64,000 nucleotides of DNA from a virus, in IMG/VR virus record IMGVR_UViG_3300032456_000002, positions 1 to 64,000 of that record; one strand, written 5' to 3'. A model generated the notes under the pieces. It worked only from the letters and a program-made list of their open reading frames with translations. It did no database searches and was not told the DNA's origin. A program made the translations under genes and the position numbers. Shown here piece by piece: positions 54,997 through 63,000 of this stretch. Position 1 is the first letter of the stretch; each line of letters opens with the position of its first letter.

Positions 54997-56316
54997 TCAA
55001 GGTTCTGCCAAAATGCGATCGCCATCCGCAGCTTTTTGTTTGAGCAATGCCCTCAATCTACCAGTCCTCAACCTTGTTACTTTTTTGTTGAATCTGGCAA
55101 CCCTTTCGGCTCCATTGGGTGCATAAACAGCAGGCTCAACATCAATAGGTATCGGTTCTGGCTTGGGGATGGGCTTAGTTTTGGCGGGTTGCAGTTCAAT
55201 TTCTCCATAGGTGCGAACGATGAATGTAGATAACTTGTGAGCGTGTTGGTCTGCACCTTTCGCAATTTTCCATTCAACACGTTTGATTTGTTTTCGTAAC
55301 TCTAGTTCATTCTTTGACTGCGGAATGTGCAACCCTAATTTATTGGAACGATTCTGTCTAACGCTTTGCTTCTCCGCTAGTTTTAGTTGCAGTTTCTCCA
55401 ATTGCTTCGAGAGCTTCAAATTTTCAAAGGGCTTCACCTCTTTACCTTTGTCATCCCGATAAAGCAGATTCTCAACCCTTGGAAACTCTAAAGAACATTT
55501 ACGATCGCTTGGTTTGAGTTCAACTTTAGGCAATTCCCCGGTTAGCTGAAGTTGCCAAAAACCAGGAAGGTTACAAACTTTCAAAACGCAGATCTCTACG
55601 TCTGTCCAAACTTTTGCCGACTCAGGCATGACAATCAGTCCCAGACCAGGAACCCTGATTTGTCCATCTTTGACTTTAATACTTTTAGCGTCGTTACTGA
55701 CTAGCGTAGACAGTCCGTTACGAATGCCCTTAAATCTGGGTTCTCCCATTCGCCCCGACTTATGTTCCTTCCATGCGATCGCCAATGATGCCAGCGTTCC
55801 CCGGACGAAAACACTGGGTACTTTCTGTAGTTCCGCCCACTCTGGGTTCGCCTTTTGGGAGAACATCGCAGACAGGCTAAACGCTGAAGGTCTATCTAAG
55901 CGCGGCTCAACGTATGGCAGCGGCAACGGACAGCAAGGGCGATAAGGGCGGCGGTAACTATCGAATGATGTGCATGGAGTATATGGAACGGGCACCCATT
56001 TAATTTTTGCGGCTGGCTCCACTGGCTCAAGAGGTTTATCAGTTTTCTTCTTCGCCTTTTTGCTTTTCGTTGCGCCGTTGGCAGGAATGAAACGATACTT
56101 CCAAGGAGCAATCACTATACCATCCTTATCAACCCCTCCAAAAATCGGCATTGATGGATATCTAGTTTTGTCGTACTTGTTCCAAGTGGAATAGCGATCG
56201 CACTCTAGAATAAGTTCTAGAGCCTGATTCCAAACTCTACGCAGCGCCTCAAACCATTGTTCTGTAAGTGCTAACTGAGCAGGATCTAATTTGATTGTGT
56301 AAGTTATAGTTTTCAT
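54997..56316 (-). CDS. RuvC-degenerate Cas12/TnpB-like effector
   Basis: 439 residues from the ATG at 56316. The N-terminal half is TnpB/OrfB-like: TITYTIKLDPAQLALTEQWF then EALRRVWNQALELILE, and later PSVFVRGTLASLAIAWKEHK with SGRMGEPRFKG. In TnpB the RuvC-I box is GIDxG; here the matching place reads CSLEFPRVENLLY, with Glu for Asp and no Gly. The RuvC-II region is degraded (YGEIELQPAK) and the chain stops after LRALLKQKAADGDRILAEP, before the zinc finger and the third Asp. So DNA cleavage is unlikely, while guide-RNA and DNA binding may remain, as in TldR or Cas12k. The next element is a tracrRNA candidate and CRISPR array. Its leader is that of the antirepressor cassettes, so it is regulated with them. 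Confidence 0.78.
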   Translation of the reverse strand: MKTITYTIKLDPAQLALTEQWFEALRRVWNQALELILECDRYSTWNKYDKTRYPSMPIFGGVDKDGIVIAPWKYRFIPANGATKSKKAKKKTDKPLEPVEPAAKIKWVPVPYTPCTSFDSYRRPYRPCCPLPLPYVEPRLDRPSAFSLSAMFSQKANPEWAELQKVPSVFVRGTLASLAIAWKEHKSGRMGEPRFKGIRNGLSTLVSNDAKSIKVKDGQIRVPGLGLIVMPESAKVWTDVEICVLKVCNLPGFWQLQLTGELPKVELKPSDRKCSLEFPRVENLLYRDDKGKEVKPFENLKLSKQLEKLQLKLAEKQSVRQNRSNKLGLHIPQSKNELELRKQIKRVEWKIAKGADQHAHKLSTFIVRTYGEIELQPAKTKPIPKPEPIPIDVEPAVYAPNGAERVARFNKKVTRLRTGRLRALLKQKAADGDRILAEP

Positions 56317-56384
56317 ATCCATCGCCTAGTAATAATAGGTTAGTGGTTAGCATAGCTGAGTAGATTGAAGTCTATCAGCTATGC
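56317..56384 (-). promoter_or_regulatory. Cassette leader of the CRISPR effector
   Basis: Minus strand: long hairpin with arms GCATAGCTGA (56384-56375) and TCAGCTATGC (56359-56350) plus inner pairs, then TAACCACTAACCTA (56349-56336), CTAGG and the ATG 8 nt later. The arm sequence differs from the other leaders but pairs perfectly. The -10 is not obvious. Confidence 0.65.
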
Positions 56385-56414
56385 GTTTGAGATTCACTGC
56401 GAAATGGGCTGGAT

Positions 56415-56524
56415 CTATTCTCCGATCAGCTTTTGGCGATCGCCATTGGTCAATAATCGATAGGCTTCATCTAGGAATTCTTTGGGGACATATTCAGCCG
56501 TTACGGTTCGAGGCGTTTGAGCGA
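56415..56524 (-). pseudogene. Orphan C-terminal fragment of an antirepressor-like gene
   Basis: The minus strand reads TVTAEYVPKEFLDEAYRLLT then NGDRQKLIGE and a stop at 56415, in a frame different from the 56525 gene that ends beside it. GDRQKLIGE and its DNA match the end of the BRO-like gene at 14308. No start codon lies before it. It looks like a leftover of a C-terminal domain after the 56525 gene acquired a new end. Confidence 0.65.
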
Positions 56525-57118
56525 TTAAGTCGCCACATAATGAGTCATCTTGATATGAAGAGGTTTGCAGTGCTTTTCGATCAAGAGAAGAGAATCACTA
56601 TGACAATCACCAAAAAGATGAATTCTTTTCTTATGGCTGGGGTAATACAGGGAATAAACCAAAACCTGTCCAATTGCGGCTTTCCATGAGTCAATACGCT
56701 TTACCTCTATCACCTCTGTTGATGTAAGCAGGTCTATGTTTCCAGCGGGTGTCAAAACTTCCCTTTGTCCTCCCACCTCTCTCTTCAGTTCGTTTGTCAC
56801 GACTGATTCAGTTAGCCTACCCTTTGGGCGATCGCCTTTGTGTCGAGAGACGGAGGTAAGATAGTCTACCTGCTCCTGTGTGAGTAAGACAAAAGTCGTC
56901 TCATTGACCGCCCCTACTGAGTTTGTGACAGTTCCGATATTAAATCTTAGGTTCCCAAACCTTTGCTCTACTCGCTCTCGATGCTTGCGAATCGTTTTAA
57001 TAAAGGACTCGTGCTGAATCCCTAAGCGATCGGCAATTAGCCTGGAGTCTACAAGCAGAGTCCCATCTTGTTCAACAATGGATAGAGCGGTCGAACTTGG
57101 TACAATGTTAGAAGTCAT
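56525..57118 (-). CDS. Rha-like regulator with nuclease-like C-terminal domain
   Basis: 197 residues from the ATG at 57118. Residues 10-95 resemble the Rha regulatory domain: LVDSRLIADRLGIQHESFIK, FGNLRFNIG, then TFVLLTQEQVDYLTSVSRH. Residues 115-190 (LTPAGNIDLLTSTEVIEVKR, DSWKAAIGQVLVYSLYYP) show D-x-n-EVK, the PD-(D/E)XK arrangement, followed by GQ-x-L-x-Y, as in the 59163 protein. The fusion may bind and cut, or only bind, DNA. Leader type and single-gene setting match the antirepressor cassettes. Confidence 0.68.
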   Translation of the reverse strand: MTSNIVPSSTALSIVEQDGTLLVDSRLIADRLGIQHESFIKTIRKHRERVEQRFGNLRFNIGTVTNSVGAVNETTFVLLTQEQVDYLTSVSRHKGDRPKGRLTESVVTNELKREVGGQREVLTPAGNIDLLTSTEVIEVKRIDSWKAAIGQVLVYSLYYPSHKKRIHLFGDCHSDSLLLIEKHCKPLHIKMTHYVAT

Positions 57119-57182
57119 GATTCTAGTTCTCTTAGATTTGTGGTTAGCCCCAGGTTCCCGCCTGGGCACTCCAGTAATATTA
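57119..57182 (-). promoter_or_regulatory. Cassette leader of the 56525 gene
   Basis: Minus strand: -10 TAATAT (57182-57177), hairpin CCCAGG (57166-57161)/CCTGGG (57154-57149), then TAACCACAAATCTA (57146-57133), ACTAGAATC and the ATG. ACTAGAATC directly before the start is shared with the 40720 leader. Confidence 0.65.
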
Positions 57183-57215
57183 ACGCAAATACCCACAGCA
57201 AAAGCACGAACAAGA

Positions 57216-57623
57216 ATGCCCACCTTCCCCGCCATCAAACCCGACTATTTCTCAGATATCCAGATGCCCGAATACAAGGGCAAGGATTTGGAATTTGATG
57301 ATGGCGGGGTGCAGACAGTGCAGACGCAGTTCCGACCATCAAGGATTTCCTTCTCACTGAAGTATGATTACTTGGTTGTGGCTGAAGTGGAAAGCCTAAT
57401 GAGTTTCTGGCGATCGGTCTTTGGCACCAATGGACGGTTTGACTTGCCTGACATTGTGTTGAGAATGCCATCGCCCATCGTTACGCAATTCAACCTAAGC
57501 AATGCTGGGGGCAATGTGTGGCGGTTCTCCAGTGCTTATACTTTTACTCCAGTGGTAGCAGATAGGGGTAATGAATGCAGTCGGTATAGCACGATGATTA
57601 ATATCAGAGGGGAGTTGAGTTGA
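57216..57623 (+). CDS. Minor tail protein, gpM-like
   Basis: 135 residues from 57216 (MPTFPAIKPDYFSDIQMPEY). KDLEFDDGGVQTVQTQFRPS, then LKYDYLVVAEVESLMSFWRS and NGRFDLPDIVLRMPSPIV match the short minor tail proteins of siphoviruses (gpM-like) that start the tail-tip complex. Translationally coupled to the next gene (TGATG). First of three plus-strand tail-tip genes. Confidence 0.65.
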   Translation: MPTFPAIKPDYFSDIQMPEYKGKDLEFDDGGVQTVQTQFRPSRISFSLKYDYLVVAEVESLMSFWRSVFGTNGRFDLPDIVLRMPSPIVTQFNLSNAGGNVWRFSSAYTFTPVVADRGNECSRYSTMINIRGELS

Positions 57624-57886
57624 TGGCACTAGAATTTACGATGATTGATCTGAATCTAGAGATATCGGAAAAGGACAATGCAGGGTTAGCAGAAATTTTG
57701 AACGAGGCGCAAAACAAAAACCTTTTACCCACAAGGAATCTTATAGGGTTCTGTTGTCGCAGGGTTGGATGGTATGGTCTTTCGGAAGGATATGGAGATT
57801 GGAACTATCCTCACTGTCTTACCACGAAAGGTGGGGTGATTCCCTATTCTTTTCGCGGTTTGATCAATGCACTGAAGGGGAGTTGA
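57623..57886 (+). CDS. Small tail-tip-associated protein
   Basis: 87 residues from the ATG at 57623, overlapping the previous stop. ALEFTMIDLNLEISEKDNAG then FCCRRVGWYGLSEGYGDWNY with CC and aromatic residues. No family recognised; location between gpM- and gpL-like genes implies a tail-tip role. Confidence 0.5.
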   Translation: MALEFTMIDLNLEISEKDNAGLAEILNEAQNKNLLPTRNLIGFCCRRVGWYGLSEGYGDWNYPHCLTTKGGVIPYSFRGLINALKGS

Positions 57887-57890
57887 TCTA

Positions 57891-58361
57891 ATGTCTATCA
57901 ACCAATCCTCTCTAGTCAAAATAGGCTTGCGCATCGAGCTAAGATTCCCATCTGGCTCCAAACTTTACTACCAGAATTACAACCCCACAGCCTTACTCAT
58001 TGGTGGCAAAACCCATCAACCGCTATCAATGGACTATGCTGGGGTGCCAAACTTTTTAGAGCTAGACAATACAGGTATCACCGCCACACTGCCTAACTCT
58101 CCAATAATTCGAGACTTATTCCAATCTAATAATGGACTCAGGAAAACTATCGTCATCTTGACCCAAATATTCATTGACCAACCGGGGGCTGTCCCTATCC
58201 GTAGCCTGCTACAAGTGCGGGCTTCGAGTGTGGACTATCCTAGTATCTCGCTGGAACTGGAGAGTCCTTTGGATGCGATCGGTGGGCAGATTCCGAATAA
58301 ATACTTTGTAGAGAAAGACTTCCCAGAGTTGCCGACTAGAGTGGATGCGAATATCCGCTAA
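57891..58361 (+). CDS. Minor tail protein, gpL-like
   Basis: 156 residues. SLVKIGLRIELRFPSGSKLY, MDYAGVPNFLELDNTGITAT and SVDYPSISLELESPLDAIGG resemble the N-terminal part of gpL-type minor tail proteins. The end (KYFVEKDFPELPTRVD) lacks the iron-sulphur cysteines of lambda gpL, so it is a shorter variant. Overlaps the convergent 58358 gene by 4 bp. Confidence 0.55.
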   Translation: MSINQSSLVKIGLRIELRFPSGSKLYYQNYNPTALLIGGKTHQPLSMDYAGVPNFLELDNTGITATLPNSPIIRDLFQSNNGLRKTIVILTQIFIDQPGAVPIRSLLQVRASSVDYPSISLELESPLDAIGGQIPNKYFVEKDFPELPTRVDANIR

Positions 58362-59038
58362 TCCTCAAACTCAATCACACAAAGGCAATTCCCACGGCAG
58401 CTACAAGCCACCCCAATGGGAATAATATCACTCAGGTTCACCACGCCCCGGGATGCATAAGTGACGCACTCACTGCAATGATCTCCACCGATCGCCAATA
58501 CCCTTTTTCCCCGCCTCACCCCGCGCTTTTTGGCTTCATTCAATTCGGCAGTGGAATACGAAATCACTCCGCTTTGGGCATAAAGTCCTAGCCTAGCTTT
58601 TAGTTGCGCTGGAGACACTTTACCTGCCTTCCATTCGGCTGCTAGATGTTTGATGCCGAATGGTTTGCCATCTTCACCCCGACCTTTGTAGAGTTGCCGC
58701 TTGATAGTTTCCTGCACTTTATCCCAATCGCTCTGGGTCATTTTATCGCGCCCACCCTTACCCAACACTGCACTCGCAATATGGATACGCCTCAAATTAT
58801 TGCCCGCTTCCCTTTGGAACTCTGGCAGGGTAATAGAGCGAGTAGAAAGGCGATCGCCCAATGTCCCTAACTCTACCTTTTGGCGATCGAGGTAAAGGCG
58901 AGTTTGATTCAGTACCGCAGCTCTGGAAATGAAAGAACCTTTGCCCGCACCAGTGGCTACTCGGAAGCGCCCTGATTTTGGGTCAAAAGAGAAGTCGTCG
59001 GTGTCGAGGTGGAGAGTGTTGGGGAGGGTGGTGAGCAT
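58358..59038 (-). CDS. Minor head protein, Mu gpF/SPP1 gp7-like
   Basis: 226 residues from the ATG at 59038; the longer frame to 59107 would cover the CTCGCTAAAA motif. Helical body (FISRAAVLNQTRLYLDRQKV, KMTQSDWDKVQETIKRQLYK) and the C-terminal block DHCSECVTYASRGVVNLSDI with PIGVACSCRGNCLCVIEF, the typical cysteine-rich end of gpF-like head morphogenesis proteins. It is found in a few copies per virion near the portal. Located far from the other head genes. Confidence 0.7.
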   Translation of the reverse strand: MLTTLPNTLHLDTDDFSFDPKSGRFRVATGAGKGSFISRAAVLNQTRLYLDRQKVELGTLGDRLSTRSITLPEFQREAGNNLRRIHIASAVLGKGGRDKMTQSDWDKVQETIKRQLYKGRGEDGKPFGIKHLAAEWKAGKVSPAQLKARLGLYAQSGVISYSTAELNEAKKRGVRRGKRVLAIGGDHCSECVTYASRGVVNLSDIIPIGVACSCRGNCLCVIEFED

Positions 59039-59065
59039 GTTTGACGTTAACGCAAAAAATGAGTG

Positions 59066-59162
59066 TTTTAGCGAGGGAGTGGTAAGATTTAAGGGCGCGA
59101 TCGCCATTCCTTAGAAGAAGAGCGATCGCTGACCACAGACCTATTATTGCTAGGAATTGGCT
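59066..59162 (+). promoter_or_regulatory. Cassette leader of the 59163 gene
   Basis: TTTTAGCGAG (59066-59075), -10 TAAGAT (59083-59088), hairpin GCGATCGC (59097-59104 and 59122-59129), TGACCACAGACCTA (59130-59143), then CTAGGAATTGGCT and the ATG. The reversed motif faces the divergent 58358 gene and may drive it as well. Confidence 0.75.
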
Positions 59163-59915
59163 ATGAGTATTGTACCTTTTGATTTCAATGGTTTTGAGCT
59201 TCGGACTTTAGGAACATGGGATGCACCGCTTTTTGTGGCTGCGGATGTTTGTAAGATTCTGGAGATTAAGAATGTTTCGATGGCTTGTGAGTGCTTGGAT
59301 GAAGATGAAAAGGGCATCTATAGCGTCAAGACTCATGGAGGGGGGCAAGACGCGCTCTGTGTTACAGAGCCTGGGCTGTACCGCCTTGTATTTAAATCTC
59401 GCAAGCCGATAGCAAAGGTTTTCCAAAAATGGGTGTTCTCCAAATTGCTGCCATCTATTAGAACCCAATCTCTTTCGGGTGATTGGGTCATCAAAAAGCT
59501 CAACGAGATACAAGAGTCGCAGTCTGAATTAATAGAGATTGCATCAGCCTCAATGGAGTCAGTGTACAGAGACCGTTTAGCCGATCTACTAGCCGGAGCT
59601 ACTGAGGTGCAATCGTATATCAGCGCTTTTGCCACGCTAGAAGAGAGTGATGTTGCTGTTGCTGTCTTCGCTGACGTCGTGACGGACGTTGCAGTGATTG
59701 AAGTGAAATCGTTTGCCTTGTGGAAACAAGCACTAGGACAAGCCCTGGTTTACAAGAAATGCATCAAGTTTTCGGAGAAAGAACCGGGGGTATATTTATT
59801 TAACTGCCCCAAAGACAATCGGTTGCGAGACGTGTTTTCTATTTTTGATGAGTATGAAATCGAGTTTTGCTATTACACGTTCACTGGAGAATCTGAAATC
59901 AGAAGGATGCTATAA
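59163..59915 (+). CDS. BRO-N antirepressor-like protein with nuclease-like tail domain
   Basis: 250 residues from the ATG at 59163 (a TTG at 59157 is less likely). Residues 1-105 are a BRO-N domain: FELRTLGTWDAPLFVAADVC, LDEDEKGIYSVKTHGGGQD, then VTEPGLYRLVFKSRKPIAKV and FQKWVFSKLLPSIR. Residues 165-245 (DVVTDVAVIEVKSFALWKQA, LGQALVYKKCI) repeat the D-x-n-EVK and GQ-x-L-x-Y pattern of the 56525 protein, so both carry the same PD-(D/E)XK-like domain. Leader and first codons are almost identical to the 14308 gene. Confidence 0.75.
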   Translation: MSIVPFDFNGFELRTLGTWDAPLFVAADVCKILEIKNVSMACECLDEDEKGIYSVKTHGGGQDALCVTEPGLYRLVFKSRKPIAKVFQKWVFSKLLPSIRTQSLSGDWVIKKLNEIQESQSELIEIASASMESVYRDRLADLLAGATEVQSYISAFATLEESDVAVAVFADVVTDVAVIEVKSFALWKQALGQALVYKKCIKFSEKEPGVYLFNCPKDNRLRDVFSIFDEYEIEFCYYTFTGESEIRRML

Positions 59916-59916
59916 G

Positions 59917-60012
59917 ATGTACCGCGATCGCTATGACAAAGAACCCGTAAATGATCCGCGATGGGGCACAGTCAACACTTACCCCGATTCGATATTGATG
60001 GAGGTTGTTTAG
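59917..60012 (+). CDS. Possible tiny ORF, 31 residues
   Basis: MYRDRYDKEPVNDPRWGTVN and on to TAG at 60010-60012. It follows the 59163 stop by one base and could be coupled to it. The start has only a weak AAGGA upstream. Highly charged and Pro-rich; no family. Low certainty. Confidence 0.3.
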   Translation: MYRDRYDKEPVNDPRWGTVNTYPDSILMEVV

Positions 60013-60043
60013 TATGGCTTGATAGTCCCTAGCCCTCACCATT

Positions 60044-60081
60044 AAAACAGAACCCTCAGAGCATTTTGAGGGTTCTGTTTT
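60044..60081. terminator. Bidirectional terminator
   Basis: AAAACAGAACCCTCA (60044-60058) pairs perfectly with TGAGGGTTCTGTTTT (60067-60081), with A and T runs. It separates the 59163 cassette from the convergent tape-measure gene. Confidence 0.9.
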
Positions 60082-60085
60082 TGGG

Positions 60086-63000
60086 CTAAATCCCTATTCC
60101 TCCTCGGTAGCTGGGGCTGTTGCGCATGGAACGATTCATGCGCTTTTCTGTTTCTTGCGATGTCGCAGTAAGTGATCGACGTAGCTGCTCTTCTGTTACG
60201 AAATTTTGCTCGTTGATCCGAGTCACCTCGTACTCAACCTTGATAGGTTCCCGACTGCCGCCGCTCTCTGACTTGCTGGAGTAGTCCTTATATGTGGCGC
60301 GATCGCTGCCAACCATTCCACCCTTATCGAATGACCCCATATTGATTGAACGCATCGTTGCAGATCCGTATTTTTGAACGGACGATCGCTGCATAATGTA
60401 CTCTCCGGGATTGACCCTAGCAATATGCTGATCGGGCTTTCCACTGAACCTACCTGGAATCATTCCGCCGTTGTCGAAACCTCCAAGGGAACCAAACAAT
60501 GAAACCCCAGTGGAAAGAATAGATCCAATAGTATCGCCACCGCTTCTGCCAGTCCCTCCACCTAAGATGGCTTCCATAATTCCACCGCCGCCGCTTCTCC
60601 CCGATCCTTGGAATGAACTGAAAAGCTCACTGGATGCCCACTGAAGCCCCATATTCACAAGCTGATTAATGACGGTAGATGAGAAGCTATCAAACGCATC
60701 CTCTAGGCTTCCTGTGCCCATGACTAGAGAAGATATGGAGCTACCCAAGCCTTGAAAAGCTTGGAAGGCGGTGTCATTGATAGTTTGCGCTAAGTCGGGG
60801 AACTGCTGGGCTAGGTTCTGGAAACTCACCTCAGACAAGGATATGGCTTCTTCTCTCATCTTGGTAAAGACGCTTGGATCAAAGCCAGCGGTACCCAACT
60901 GCTGCTGCTCTAGTTGATTGATGCTAGTGAGTCTAGTTTGCAGTTCACTAACGAGTTCAAGCTTACCTTGAAGGAACTGCAACTGATTCGCTCCAAAGAC
61001 ATCGCCCTGAGTATTCAGGCTCTCCAGTTGCGCCCCCGTCAAAGCTTGCTCTGACTCTTTATTAAATTGCCTTAGTAGTTCAATCTGTTCAACGTCAATC
61101 AGTTGCAGTTTGAGATCTCGATTGACAGACAAAGCATCAAGCCTGTCTTTGAGATTATCGAGTTGCCCAGTCGCCACTTCCAATTGCAGTGGATCTATCA
61201 CCGAGCCAGCCGCCAGAGCTTCAGACTTCAGCCTTTCAATACCTCCAGAGATTTTAGCTATCTCACTAACGATCGCTCCTGACTCACTCTCGAAGGAACG
61301 GCTCACTTCCATCCGTTGCGATCGCCCTTGCAACATTGCCGCCAACTGTGGATCTTTGACTAGTCCAGCTTGTTGCTGAATCTGCAAATCTTCAGTCTGC
61401 TGACTAAGTGCTTTTAGTTGTTCTCTACCAGTGGCTTCTAAGTTTTCAATAATGGCATTGCGGCGATCGCTTAGGATGCGTTGTTCTCTATCTCTTGCCA
61501 CTCCAATTTGATCGATCTGAGATTCGTATTGAGCGATCGCTGCATCCATGCCAGGGACAAGTTCTTTCAATGGAGCAAGGCTAGGATCATCAAGGATTGT
61601 TTGTCTAGTTGCCTTCAAGTTATCCAGACTATTAGTGGCATCATTGATTGTCAGACTCATTGCTCTGGTGGTAGATTCAACGTCTCTTGAATCTGTGGTG
61701 AGTTGTTGAAGTGCGGACGCGATCGGGCTATCTCCAAACGCCGCTAGGATTGAATCTTGATAGCGTTCGTTGTACTGCCGAGTTTCATCAATCAAAGTCC
61801 TTTGAGCTTCTTCTAACTTTTGACGGCTGGCTTGCATCCTTTGACGCAAGGCGATCGTGCTGCCCTCGTTCTGAGCCTCCATTCGACTCATGATTGAATC
61901 GGTTTGCTGGGCAATGGCAGCACCATATTGAGTTAAGGCTGGATCGATGGCGCTAGTGTTTGCCCCTGGCGTATTGATAGCCGTTCCGCCTGCACCACCA
62001 CCGCTAAGCCTACCCGCTAATTCAGCACTCATTCCTTCCCACTTAGCATAAGCGTCAGGATGCCCCGATCGCTGCGTAGCTTGGGCTGCTTGAGTTACTG
62101 ACATTGAGCCTCTATTCTGAATATCAAGTAATCCTGGGTTAGTGCCCGCCCCTTGGAAGAATGACCTGGCAGAATGTTCAGGATTCATGATTTGGGCATT
62201 GGTGCCCCAATCCATTGAGGAGCGCTGTTGGAATAACCCAACAGAATCGCGATCGCCCCCAGTCAGATTTACTAGGCTGGATTCTTGCATTGCTGTGGCG
62301 ATCGCAATTTGAATATCCCGTGGCGATACTCCTAAATCCCGTCCTACTTTGGCAATGATGGCAGCGTTGCGCACTTGTTCTTCATTCAGCGTCACACCGC
62401 CATAGTTTCCGGCACCGATAGCTGCGGAGGAAGCACTCATGGATGTGGCGGGTGGTGTTGATGCATTGCCCACATTTCCACCCGCTGCCGCAAAAGCATT
62501 AGGTCGAACAGCGACGAACCCAGTCATGTCAAAAGTGTCTAGCGGTCGATGGCGAACTGGGGCGCTTGAAGTAGAACGATCTATCATCATGCCGTTGCCC
62601 GTATAGATGCCAGTGTGGGTGATGGCATCAGCGCCCCAATCGCCTTGATAGGTATTGCGGAATCCAACGATGTCACCCGCCACTAACTTCAACGGGTCTG
62701 TAATGATCTCCCCAATGTCTCGTCCGAATAGGCTATTAGCAAAGCCTGCACTTGTGGCAATCCCATCAACAGGAGCATTCGTCACCCCTAATTCAATTCC
62801 CGCCTGACTAAACACATCTCTAACAAAATTGGCACACTGGGCGGCTACTCCTTCCCTAAATTCTGTACCTTCCCGACCTAGAGCTAATTCTGCAACACTG
62901 CCACCCAACGCACTACCACCCATCCCCGGCACAAAACCATTCCCACCGCTGGCACTATTCCGAATCAGGTCAGACCCTTGCCTACCCGTCTGGGCAAGCT

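Noticed and set aside
54997-56316. Ordinary IS605 TnpB transposon gene
   Set aside because: No IS605 left or right ends, no TnpA, no zinc finger and no RuvC catalytic residues; a CRISPR array follows instead of a right end.
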